This document shows positions 17,249 through 26,100 of a DNA stretch of 64,000 bases, one piece after another. Under the pieces are notes generated by a model, which saw nothing but the letters and a program-made list of their open reading frames with translations, did not search any database and had not been told where the DNA came from. The position numbers were made by a program, and so were the translations under genes. Numbering within the stretch: position 1 is the stretch's first letter; the number at the start of each line of letters is the position of its first letter. The stretch lies in contig NZ_CP128361.1 of assembly GCF_030345075.1 (NCBI RefSeq), positions 6,014,001-6,078,000 of the forward strand. The letters run 5' to 3'. This stretch comes from Solwaraspora sp. WMMA2065. GTDB taxonomy: Bacteria > Actinomycetota > Actinomycetes > Mycobacteriales > Micromonosporaceae.

Positions 17249-18070
17249 ATGTCACGACCGTCAGTGCTCGTCACCGGGGCGACCGGCAAGACCGGCCGGC
17301 GCATCGCCGACCAGCTCACCACGCTCGGCCATCCGGTGGTCCGGGCCAGCCGCCAGGGCGAGCAACCGTTCCACTGGGCGGAGCCGGCCAGCTGGCCCGC
17401 CGCGCTGCGCGGGGTGGACGCCGTGTACCTGTCGTACTCGCCGGACCTCGCCGCACCCGAAGCGCCCACCGTGGTCGAGAAGTTCACCGCCGCCGCCCGC
17501 GACGCCGGTGTCCGCAAACTGGTCCTGCTCTCCGGTCGGGGCGAGACCAACGCCGGCCGCTGTGAGGCGATCGTCGCCAGTTCCGGGCTGACCTACGGCA
17601 TCGTGCGGGCCAGCTGGTTCAACCAGAACTTCACCGAAGGACACCTGCTCGGCCCGGTCCTGGCCGGGACGGTGGCCCTGCCCGCCGGCGAGGTGGCCGA
17701 GCCGTTCGTGGACGTCGACGACGTCGCCGACGTCGCGGTGGCGGTGCTCACCGACCGCCGGCACGACGGCCGGATGTACGACGTCACCGGGCCGCGCCTG
17801 CTCACCTTCGCGCAGGCGACGGCGGAGATCGCCGCGGCCAGCGGCCGGGCCGTCGGCTACCAGCCGGTCACCGCCGAGCAGTTCCATCTCGCCCTGGTCT
17901 CGCAGCTGGGGCCGGACTACGCGCGGCTGCTCACCGACCTGTGCGTGGAGGTGTTCGACGGGCGCAACGCGTCGCTCGGTGACGGCGTCGAGCGGGCGCT
18001 GGGCCGGGCCCCGCGAAACTTCGCCGACTTCTGCCGGCTGGCGGCCGCCGCCGGGGTGTGGCGGCAGTGA
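17249..18070 (+). CDS. NmrA-like NAD(P)-binding protein
   Basis: A 273-residue SDR-type protein with the N-terminal NAD(P)-binding motif VLVTGATGKTGRRIA. VYLSYSPD and VRKLVLLSGRGE follow, and VRASWFNQNFTEG is typical of NmrA/QOR2-type proteins. It lacks a clear YxxxK pair, so it may be a redox sensor or a reductase. The ATG at 17249 follows a GGGAG. Its TGA overlaps the GTG of the DUF4345 gene, forming a two-gene unit opposite an AraC regulator. Confidence 0.85.
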   Translation: MSRPSVLVTGATGKTGRRIADQLTTLGHPVVRASRQGEQPFHWAEPASWPAALRGVDAVYLSYSPDLAAPEAPTVVEKFTAAARDAGVRKLVLLSGRGETNAGRCEAIVASSGLTYGIVRASWFNQNFTEGHLLGPVLAGTVALPAGEVAEPFVDVDDVADVAVAVLTDRRHDGRMYDVTGPRLLTFAQATAEIAAASGRAVGYQPVTAEQFHLALVSQLGPDYARLLTDLCVEVFDGRNASLGDGVERALGRAPRNFADFCRLAAAAGVWRQ

Positions 18071-18519
18071 CCGCCGTCGCCGGCCCGGCAACCGACGCGC
18101 CCCGCAGCCGCACCCGTACCCGCAGCCAGCAGGTGATCCTCGTCGTCGCCGGCCTGATCGTGGTCGGTATCGGGGGCGCGGTCCTGACCGCACCGGACGC
18201 CTTCCACGCCGGCAACGGCATCGACTTCGCCGGCAACAGCAGCCTGCTCAGCGAGACCCGGGCAGCCGGCGGGGCACTGCTGGCCACCGGGATCCTGGTC
18301 ACCCTCGGGGCGTTCGTCCGCCGGCTGACCTTCGCCGCGGCGCTGATCGGGGCGACCGTCTATCTGGCGTACGGACTGTCCCGGCTGCTCAGCATCGCTC
18401 TGGACGGGATGCCGGCCACCGGTCTGGTCGCCGCTGCCGTCGCCGAGCTGGTCCTCGGCACGGCCTGCGGGTACGTCCTGCACCGTAACCGCCGTGCAGG
18501 TGCGAATCCGGCACCGTAA
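18067..18519 (+). CDS. DUF4345 family membrane protein
   Basis: A 150-residue protein with four predicted membrane helices (VILVVAGLIVVGIGG, AAGGALLATGILVTLGAF, AAALIGATVYLAYG, LVAAAVAELVLGTACGYVL). It has the DUF4345 start pattern of one long helix, then APDAFHAGNGI. Coupling to the NmrA gene by GTGA suggests a shared role. The C-terminus HRNRRAGANPAP is encoded by the first unit of a 30-bp tandem repeat that continues past the stop codon. Confidence 0.75.
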   Translation: MTAVAGPATDAPRSRTRTRSQQVILVVAGLIVVGIGGAVLTAPDAFHAGNGIDFAGNSSLLSETRAAGGALLATGILVTLGAFVRRLTFAAALIGATVYLAYGLSRLLSIALDGMPATGLVAAAVAELVLGTACGYVLHRNRRAGANPAP

Positions 18520-18570
18520 CCGTCGCGCAGGTGCGAGTCCTGCCGGTAACCGTCGCACAGGTGCGCGCCC
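18481..18570 (+). repeat. Three-copy 30-bp tandem repeat
   Basis: Units starting near 18484, 18514 and 18544 share the pattern (C/G)GTAACCG(C/T)CG(T/C)(G/A)CAGGTGCG. The first copy encodes the end of the DUF4345 protein; copies two and three lie between its stop and the end of the convergent TPR gene. The period is exactly 10 codons. There are no unique spacers, so this is not a CRISPR. Confidence 0.7.
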
Positions 18571-18572
18571 GG

Positions 18573-19882
18573 TCACCCCAACCGGGCGCGCCATGCGTCG
18601 AAGTCGTCGGCAAGCGGGTCGTCACCGGCCGCCCGGCAGCTGCCGGTGGCCACCTCCAGCAGCCGCTGCCAGACCGGCAGGTACGCCGCCGGTTCCGGCG
18701 GGGGCCGGCCGGGGGCGGCCCGGTACGCGCTGGCGAGCAACGCGTGCGCGGCCAGCGCCAGCCGCCGTCCGTCGGCGTACGCCGACGCCGTGGGCAGCAC
18801 GTCGACGGCGACCGTCGCCAGCTGCACCGCCGCCTCCAACGACAGCCCGGACAGCCAGCGCATCGATGTGGTCCAGAGCAACGTCGGATCGCTGCGCGGC
18901 GTCGCCGTCTCCAGCGGTGTCGCCTGCCCGGCCCCGGCGGTGTGCCGCTGCGCCACCGCTGTCAGCGTCGGCTGGGCCGCCCGGTCCAGCCAGTCGTCGG
19001 CCGGCACCCACAGCAGGCCCCGGTCCCGCACGGTCGGCAGCACCAGCCGCGCCAGGCTGCGACCCATCTCCGGTGGGAACGGCACCGGGCCACCGGCCAT
19101 CGAGAGCAGCCCGTCGACCACCCGCAACTCGGCCTCCAGCGCCTGCCGGGCCTGGCCCGGCGGGAGACCGGCGGCGATCACCGCCGCCGGTACGAAGCCC
19201 TCGACCACCCGGCCGTCGACGAAGTTCAGCAGTGCCGACACCACCGCTGCACTGTGTACGTACCCACTGTCGACGGTGCCGTCCGCGTCATTGCTGTCCG
19301 CGTCGTTTCCGTCTGCGTCGGGATGGCCGTAGTAGCCCAGCGCGGCGTTGGCCGAGGCGATCGCGAGGTGCGGGTCACCGTCCGGTGCCAGCGTCGCGGC
19401 GTTGGACGCCAGCACCCGGGCCAGGTCCCGGCGTCGCGGGTGGGCCGGATCGCCGCCGGTCACCGACAGATAGGCCAGGACCGCCGCGTCGGCGTCGACC
19501 TCCGCCGAGGCGGCCCACCCCGTACCGACTGGGCGAGACCACGGCGGGCCAGCACGTCGGCCAGCGTCAGCTCCGCGTCGGGCACGGCACCGACCAGCCC
19601 GGCGTACGCGCGTACCGCGTCGTCCAGCGCCGCCACCGCCGCCGCCGGATCCCGGTCGGCGAGGTACAGCGAGCCGAGCCGGTAGCACAGGCCACCCAGC
19701 CCGGTCCGCCGTCGCGCGTCGTCCGGCGCGTCGTCGAGCAGCTCACCGGCCAGGTCGACGGCCTGCCGCTGGCAGCGGACCGCCGCCGACCAGTCACCCC
19801 GCCGGCTGTGGTCGGCCGACTCGCCGACCAGCTCGTCGATGCGTGACTCGGGCGGCCGGTCCGGGACCACCGTCCGGGTCAC
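18573..19882 (-). pseudogene. TPR-like protein, frameshifted
   Basis: Two overlapping minus-strand frames together form one protein of about 435 residues. The first (19882 to about 19520) has TPR-like helices (WSAAVRCQRQAVDLAGELL, LGSLYLADRDPAAAVAALDDAVRAYAGL). The second (about 19520 to 18573) resumes with EVDADAAVLAYLSVTGG and continues in good coding bias to the stop. The break lies in a run of G residues (19515-19525), so one inserted or lost base explains it. The GTG start overlaps the DUF1349 gene's TGA. It could be a sequencing error rather than true loss. Confidence 0.65.
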
Positions 19883-20505
19883 CGCCCACTGCGCAGATCG
19901 TCCGGAACCACGTCGTCCAGACTGATCTGCTCGAACGTGGCGGTGCAGCGGTCACCGGTGGGCGACTGGGCGAGGAAGCCGGCCCGGGTCGGCGCATCGG
20001 CGGCACCGGTCAGCCGGAACAGTCGGGCGAACTGCCACGACATGCCGTCGAGTGAGTAGTGGAACGCGTACGCCGACCCCTTGCGCAGCACCCGGAGGTG
20101 GACGCTGGACGCTTCGACGGTGACCGCGTTGGCGTCGTCGGAGGTGCCGTTGGTCACCACGGTCACCACCATCGGCCGACCCTGCGGTGAGTATTCGAAG
20201 CACAGCTTCGCCCAGTGTTCCTCGTCGATACGCAGACACAGCACGCCGGCGTCGAACGCGGCCGTGAAGTCGACCGTGACCCGGGCGGAGAGCGCGAACT
20301 CGCCGTCCGGGCAGTCGAACAGCAGCGCCGGTGCGTTGTGGGTGCGGTACTCGCCGACCGGGTCGACGAACCAGTCGGTGCCGGCGCCTGCGGTGAGCGA
20401 CAGGGCCTGCCGACCGGCGTGATGATCCGCTGCCACCGGCGTGTGCTGCCAGGCGAGCGGCGGCAGCCCGGCGATCGCGGGCGGCGGAGGTGCCTGCGGG
20501 GTCAT
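19879..20505 (-). CDS. DUF1349 domain-containing protein
   Basis: A 208-residue protein of the DUF1349 (concanavalin-like beta-sandwich) family: WFVDPVGEYRTHNAPALLF, VTVDFTAAFDAGVLCLRID, EHWAKLCFEYSPQG, then SVHLRVLRKGSAYAFHYS and FLAQSPTGDRCTATFE. The family resembles carbohydrate-binding folds. No signal peptide is evident, so it is likely cytoplasmic. The ATG at 20505 was chosen because upstream sequence is low in coding character. Its TGA overlaps the GTG of the TPR-like gene. Confidence 0.82.
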   Translation of the reverse strand: MTPQAPPPPAIAGLPPLAWQHTPVAADHHAGRQALSLTAGAGTDWFVDPVGEYRTHNAPALLFDCPDGEFALSARVTVDFTAAFDAGVLCLRIDEEHWAKLCFEYSPQGRPMVVTVVTNGTSDDANAVTVEASSVHLRVLRKGSAYAFHYSLDGMSWQFARLFRLTGAADAPTRAGFLAQSPTGDRCTATFEQISLDDVVPDDLRSGR

Positions 20506-20627
20506 CCTGCCTCCCGGCGGGGCATGTCGGTCTCGTCGGACGCGCACATCGATCTGGTCGGAACTGCAATGCTGCCACGGGCCGGCATCCCGCCGCTGGC
20601 CCGGCCCGTCGGCTCCGGTACCCGGCC

Positions 20628-20692
20628 GGCCTTGACCCCGGGCCGGCCTTGACCCCGGCTGGCCTTGACCCCGGCTGGCCTTGACCCTCGAC
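20628..20692 (+). repeat. Four-copy 16-17-bp tandem repeat upstream of the MerR-clamp gene
   Basis: GGCCTTGACC recurs at 20628, 20645, 20661 and 20677, each followed by a CCGG(G/C) linker. The array ends about 40 bp before the MerR-type start codon at 20732. Each unit contains TTGACC, which resembles a -35 element, and so several overlapping promoter or binding registers are possible. Confidence 0.6.
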
Positions 20693-20731
20693 CTGGTCGA
20701 GGCCGCAGAGTCCATGGACGTGGAGAGCGAC

Positions 20732-21814
20732 ATGCACAGCATCGGCGAGACGGCCCGCGCCAGCGGGCTGACCGTCAGCGCGCTGCGGTTCTACGACGCC
20801 GCCGGCGTGCTGGTGCCGGCCGCGGTGGATCCGCACACCGGCTACCGGTGGTACGCCGTGAGTCAGCTGCGCGCCGCCCGGCTGCTGGCCGGGCTGCGCC
20901 GGGTCGGCCTGCCGCTGGCCGAGATCACCGAGGCGGTCCGGGCGTTGCCCGACGTCACGGTGGCCCGGCGGCTGCTCGACGTGCACCTGCGCCGGCTGCA
21001 GGACGGCCTGGCCGATGCCCGTCGGGAGCTCTCCCGCATCCATGCCCTGCTCGATGCCGAGGAGAACCGAACCACCATGACCACAACCACGACCCGGGTC
21101 ACCGTCGACGCCGCCGACCTGGCCGGCGCGCTGGACGCCGTACGGTTCGCCGTCGGCACCGACCCCGAGATTCCCGCCCTGGCCGGGGTGCACGTCGAGG
21201 TCTCCACCGACGCCGTACGGTTGGCCGCGACCGACCGTTACCGCATGGCGGTCGCCGAACTCGTCCCGACGGCGGTCGACGGCCCGGCGGTGACGGTCCT
21301 GGTGCCCGGCGGCTTCGTGACCGGCGTACGCAGCCAGGTCGACCGTAACCCGGTAGCGGAACTGGCCTTCGGTCCGGACGGCGTCGACGCCTGCGCGCCG
21401 GGCTGGCGGATCACCACCGACCCGCTGGACCACGACTTTCCCGACTACCGGCCGTTGCTGCCGGTCCGGGGCGCCGAGGGCCGACGGCAGGTCACCGTGG
21501 ACGCCACCGAGTTGCGACGGGCGCTGGCACCCGACCGGGCCCCGGCGGTGGTACGCGAACACCTCGGCGTCGCCCACCCGGTCGCGGTGCTGGCGGCGAC
21601 CGACGACGGTACCGTCGAATGCGTCGACGAGGCGGCCTGGCAGGCCGCACCGGATCGGTACGTCGCGGTGAACCGGGAGTTCCTGCTGCAGGCGGTGGTG
21701 GCCGCCGGCGGCGGTCAGCTGGTGCTGGAGCTGGACGGGCCGATCCGGCCGCTGGCCGTGCGACTGCCCGACGACGACCGGAGCTGTTCGCTGCTGATGC
21801 CGATCCGGCACTGA
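20732..21814 (+). CDS. MerR regulator fused to DNA polymerase III beta-clamp-like domains
   Basis: A 360-residue protein of unusual architecture. Residues 1-70 are a MerR winged helix (IGETARASGLTVSALRFYD, HTGYRWY, LRRVGLPLAEI), and 75-112 a coiled dimerisation helix. From about 118 the sequence reads as two sliding-clamp domains: LAGVHVEVSTDAVRLAATDRYRM and DHDFPDYRPLLP, then YVAVNREFLLQAVVAAGG and the C-terminal SCSLLMPIRH, all characteristic of DnaN. The clamp half presumably replaces the usual ligand-binding domain. The ATG at 20732 has GGAGAG five bases upstream; ATG 20714 is an alternative. Confidence 0.85.
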   Translation: MHSIGETARASGLTVSALRFYDAAGVLVPAAVDPHTGYRWYAVSQLRAARLLAGLRRVGLPLAEITEAVRALPDVTVARRLLDVHLRRLQDGLADARRELSRIHALLDAEENRTTMTTTTTRVTVDAADLAGALDAVRFAVGTDPEIPALAGVHVEVSTDAVRLAATDRYRMAVAELVPTAVDGPAVTVLVPGGFVTGVRSQVDRNPVAELAFGPDGVDACAPGWRITTDPLDHDFPDYRPLLPVRGAEGRRQVTVDATELRRALAPDRAPAVVREHLGVAHPVAVLAATDDGTVECVDEAAWQAAPDRYVAVNREFLLQAVVAAGGGQLVLELDGPIRPLAVRLPDDDRSCSLLMPIRH

Positions 21815-21868
21815 CGTCGGCGCGGTCCGGCCCGGGACGGGGCCCAGGGCCGGACCGCGCCGCGCGCG

Positions 21869-22018
21869 GCAACCATCGTGCTGCCGCGCAGGGCGACCGC
21901 GAACTGCGCCAACGGAGGCAAGGTGCTCGGGGTCACCGGTGGCTCCACCGTGCAGGGGGCGCAGATCGTGACCTCGGACGACAACGGCCAGAACCACACG
22001 CTCTGGCGGTTCGTCTGA
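21869..22018 (+). pseudogene. Ricin-type beta-trefoil lectin fragment (relic)
   Basis: About 50 codons read ATIVLPRR followed by CANGGKVLGVTGGSTVQGAQ, IVTSDDNG and HTLWRFV before a TGA. The pattern NxxxGKxLxV...STxxGAxV...DNG...LWxF is that of one ricin-B lectin repeat, common in secreted actinobacterial hydrolases. No start codon, signal peptide or catalytic domain is present, so this looks like the 3' remnant of a deleted gene. It is in the same frame as the MerR-clamp gene, with no stop between. Confidence 0.55.
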
Positions 22019-22108
22019 CCCGTACCGGCTCGGGCCGGTCGCCCGTACCCGGGCGGCCGGCCCACCCGGCGGCCGGCCGGACTCGCGCAACCGGCCGCGC
22101 GGTCTCTG

Positions 22109-23038
22109 TCAGTGGTCGACGGTCCCGGCCGCAGCCATCACCCGCAGCGCGTTGGCGTCGACCCGCAGCCTGATCGGGGTCTCCCCGCACACCTCACCGT
22201 CGATCTCCACGGGCGCCGGCCGGTCCGTCTCGACCAGCAGCTCGCCGACCGCGAGGAACGGGTCGTGCCGCAGGGTACGCCGGTGGCCGGTCGCCGCGTT
22301 GCGTACCGTCGCACCCAGCAGGCTCTGCCGGGTCGCGCCGCCGACCGGGTACGCCACCAGCAGCCGGTCGTCGGCGTTGGCGTCCGCGGTGATCGGCCGG
22401 CCGGCCTGGTGACCGCCGTTGGCGACGTACAGCTGATGGGTCTGGAAGTCCCGGTTGCTGCTGGCGGTCCGGACGCTGACCCGTAGCGGACGGTGCCGGG
22501 CCATCAACGCCGCCGCCGTCGCCGGATAGGCGAACTTGCCGACCACCCGTTTCAGCCGGGGCGGAGTACGCAGCATCACCTCGGCGGACAGCCCGATACC
22601 GACGTGGTTGGCGAACGACAGATCACCGGCGAGGCCGAGATCGACGTCGATCACCTTGCCGGAGCTGATGACGCGGACCGCCGCGTCCAGGTCGATCGGG
22701 ATCCCGAGGGTACGGGCGAAGTTGTTGGTGGTGCCCAACGGCAGCAGCCCGAGCGCGATGTCGCGGTGGGCGAGCAGCCGGGCGGCGGCCCCGATGGTGC
22801 CGTCCCCGCCGCCGGCGATCAGCAGGTCCGGGGCCATCCGGACCGCCTCGTCCAGGCTGCTCTCCAACTCACCGGGCTCGTCGACCGGGTAGCTGGCGAT
22901 CAGCTCGAAGCCGGCGTCGGTCAGTCTGCGGGCGGCGTCGGTGTAGAACCGGCGGCCCCGGCGGGACCTGGCGTTGACGATCAGCACCGCCCGCCGTTGC
23001 TGCCGGATGGCGTCGGTCAACTCCTGCTTGGTCCGCAC
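22109..23038 (-). CDS. Diacylglycerol kinase-like lipid kinase (YegS/BmrU type)
   Basis: A 309-residue kinase: ILIVNARSRRGRR-like start (AVLIVNARSRRGRRFY), the catalytic GGGDGTIGAAARLL, LPLGTTNNFARTLGIP, and a C-terminal beta-sandwich ending EIDGEVCGETPIRLRV. It would phosphorylate diacylglycerol or a related lipid at the membrane. The GTG or ATG start near 23038 lies just beyond a strong terminator hairpin that isolates it from the subtilase gene upstream. Confidence 0.88.
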   Translation of the reverse strand: MRTKQELTDAIRQQRRAVLIVNARSRRGRRFYTDAARRLTDAGFELIASYPVDEPGELESSLDEAVRMAPDLLIAGGGDGTIGAAARLLAHRDIALGLLPLGTTNNFARTLGIPIDLDAAVRVISSGKVIDVDLGLAGDLSFANHVGIGLSAEVMLRTPPRLKRVVGKFAYPATAAALMARHRPLRVSVRTASSNRDFQTHQLYVANGGHQAGRPITADANADDRLLVAYPVGGATRQSLLGATVRNAATGHRRTLRHDPFLAVGELLVETDRPAPVEIDGEVCGETPIRLRVDANALRVMAAAGTVDH

Positions 23039-23050
23039 GGCCAGACCTTA

Positions 23051-23102
23051 TCCTCACCGGCCGCGCGACCCCCTGGCCCGGGGGTCGCGCGGCCGGTGAG
23101 GA
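23051..23102 (-). terminator. Perfect 23-bp stem terminator after the subtilase gene
   Basis: Arms 23051-23073 and 23080-23102 are exact inverse complements with a 6-nt loop. It begins 20 bp past the subtilase stop (23122) and lies in front of the lipid kinase start, so it ends subtilase transcription. There is no clear U-tract, as is usual in high-GC actinomycetes. Confidence 0.85.
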
Positions 23103-23121
23103 TCTCACCTGTCAGGTGTCG

Positions 23122-26100
23122 TCAGCTCACCGTCACCGCCGAGCTGGCGGTCACTGCCACCGCACCGCCGGTCAGCTGGTGGGTGAAGGTGAACTCGCCG
23201 GGTCGGCGGGTGCGTACGTGCAGCTCCCAGGTCAGGTCGGTGCCGGCGGTCAGCGCCACCTCCGGCGAGATGGTGCCGACCAGGGCGCCGTCCTGCACGG
23301 ACATCGGGATCCGGACCCAGGCCCCGTCGACCCGCAGCTGCACCGCGACGTCGCGGGCGAGCAGGTCACCGTCGGGGTGGGTGACCGTCAGCGTCGACTC
23401 GGCGGTGCCCTGGTCGACCCCGCTCGGGTTGACCACCCGGACCTCGGGATGGAACCAGCCGTCGACCTCGGCGCTCTGCGGGTAGGTCGAGGTGATCGTC
23501 GCCGCCTCGGCCAGCACGAGGGACGACTCGGCGTCGACCAGCCCGCTGTACCAGCCGGTGTCCAGCTCCAGTTGGAGCTGGTACCGGCCGGGCTGCGGGT
23601 CGGCGACCTCGAACCCGTACGGCTGGGCCGCCCAGTCGAGGTAGCCGGCCCGGATCTCGGCGCCGGTCGGGTCGGACAGCCGCAGCACCGGCCGGGCCTC
23701 GTTGGGCGCCAACGCCCGTACCGCCGGCACGACGTCCTCCAGGCGGGTCACCGCCGGCAGGTCGACGAACGGCCGTACGTCGGTGGCGCGCACCGTCGCG
23801 AACGGGTGACCGTGCGCATCGGTCACCGACCAGTCCACCTCGACCGAACCGGGTTCCGGTGTCGAAGCGGCCAGCTCGACCTGCGCCGCGCCGCCGAAGC
23901 CGAACGTGGCGTCGAACGGGTCGATCCAGTCCATCTCCGGCAGGATCTCGCTGACCAGCCACCAGTCGCGTTCCAACCGGGGCAGCTGGTGCACGGTGAC
24001 CGCCTGGTAGCTGTCCAGCGTCGCGACAAGCGGTCCGGGCCCGAACGAGTACGCCCACGGCGCGGTGCCGGCCGGGCGCAGGTAGACGGTCGCCTCATGG
24101 CCGCTGCCGACCAGGTCGGCGGCGAGGTCCACCCGGGCCGACAGATCCTGGGCCGCCTCGGCCCCGGCCGGCCCACCGGCCAGCACCCGGGGCGCGAACA
24201 GCACCTCGTCGTCGTCGAACACCGTGATCACCTTGTGCAGTAGGTACGACGTACCATCGTCGGTCGCGGCCTTGCGCACCACCAGGGTGTACCGGTCGAC
24301 GGCGGCCGGCGTCTCGAAGGTGAGGGTGCCGGCGTCGTCGGTGGCACCGACCGGGATCACCGCGCCGTCGTGGACCAGCTCGACCGCGGCGCCGGCCAGC
24401 GGGCCGGGTTCGGCGTCCGGAGCATCGACCGTACGTGCGGTGAGGCTCACCCGGGGCGGACGCACCCGGAACGACCCGGTCAGGTACTCGAGCGTCACGG
24501 CATAGTTGCCCAGCTCGGCCCGCTGCACCGTCCAGCTGACCGTCTGGTTCACGCCGGAGCCGACGTTGACCGTGGTGGTCGCCGCCGACTCACCGTCGAC
24601 CCGCAGCACCGCCTGGTACGGACCGGCCGCCGCGCCGATGTTCTTCACCTGGGCGGTGACCCGTACCGGTTCGTTGCTCTTCACCACCTCCGGGTCGACC
24701 GTCAACCCGTGCACGGCGAAGTACGGCTGCCCTTCCTCGGCCGGGCGGGCCGCCCAGTCGATCGCGTCGAGGAACACCTGGGTGGCCTGCTCGGTCCAGT
24801 CGACCGGGCCACGGGTCACCGACACACCGTGGGTGGACAGCAGCACGTGCCGGTTGGTGGCCCGCTGGTCGACGCCGATGCCGCCGCCGTAGATCCCGGT
24901 GGTGTCGCTGCGGCCCAGGTCGGCGAGGGTCTGCCGGCCGTCGCCGGAGTAGTCGCCGAACCAGGCGATCCACTTGGCCTGGGTGCTGTCGTCCAGCGGA
25001 ATCCGGTCACCGACGGCGTACCCGTCGAGGATCGGGTGTTCGGCGGTCACCTCGTAGTACGACTCGGCCACACCGGTGCCGCCGGTGTTGGAACCGGTCG
25101 AGACGGGCTGCCCGGTGTGCTGGGACAGCTGCCGGATGCCGTTGCCGGTGCTGTAGGCGTGGTCGGTGAAGATCACCCCGGTGCCGGCGGCGTCGGTGGC
25201 GTCCAGGAACGCCTGGAAGGTCGCCTCGTCGTAGTCGCTGCTCACCCCGTAGCCGAGTACCACGACCGGATGGTCGGCGGCGGCCACCAGCTCGTCCCAG
25301 TCGTAGATCACCGTCTCGATGCCGCGTGGGGCGAAGATCTCGTCGGCGTACGTGTCGACGTAGCTGCCGACCAGGGCGACCGTCTGTGGCGGTGGACTGA
25401 GCGTGAAGTCGGCGGTGACCGCGCCGCCTTCCGGAATGGTCACCTCGATGGCCGGGGAGACATCGAAGCGGGGATGGTCGGCCGTGATCCGGTAGCTCCC
25501 GGCCGGCAGTTCGAGCCGGTAGCTACCGTCGGTGCCGGTGACCACCGGGCTGCCGACCGGCGCGCCGTCGGCGGAGACCGTGACCGTCACCCCGGGTACG
25601 CCGTGACCGCTCTCGTCGAACGTCGCGGCGCCGGTGACCACCCCGATTGGCAGCGGCACCATCGCCAGGTCGACGGTGGTGAACGACTCTTCGACCACGA
25701 CGACGTCGGCGACGCTGGCGGTCTCGTGACCGAACGCGGTGGCGGTCAGCGTGTAGCTGCCCGGTGCCAGCCGCAGGGTGAAGCTGCCGTCGTCCCCGGT
25801 ACGCACCGAGGCCCCGCCCGGCGTGACGGTGACGGTGGCGTCGGCGACCGGGGCGCCGGTGCCGTCGGTGGTGACCCGTCCGGTCACGCCACTGTCGAGC
25901 GCCACCTGCACGGCGGCGGCGTACGCGTCGATCCGGCCGTGGCCGTAGCGGGTGTCGGGTGCCACGTCGGCGTACCGGTCGTCCCAGAACGCGGTGTCGA
26001 TCAGCGCGGTACGGGTCGCGTCGACGCTGAGCTCCGGTGCGCCCTGCAGCAGCAGCGCGGCGACCGCGCTGGTGTGCGGGGTGGCCATCGAGGTGCCGCT

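Noticed and set aside
18481-18570. Possible CRISPR array
   Set aside because: The 30-bp units are directly adjacent with no spacers, only three copies exist, and no cas gene is present.
19952-22090. 712-codon minus-strand frame
   Set aside because: It crosses the DUF1349 and MerR-clamp genes in other frames and contains low-complexity Gly/Arg sequence only.
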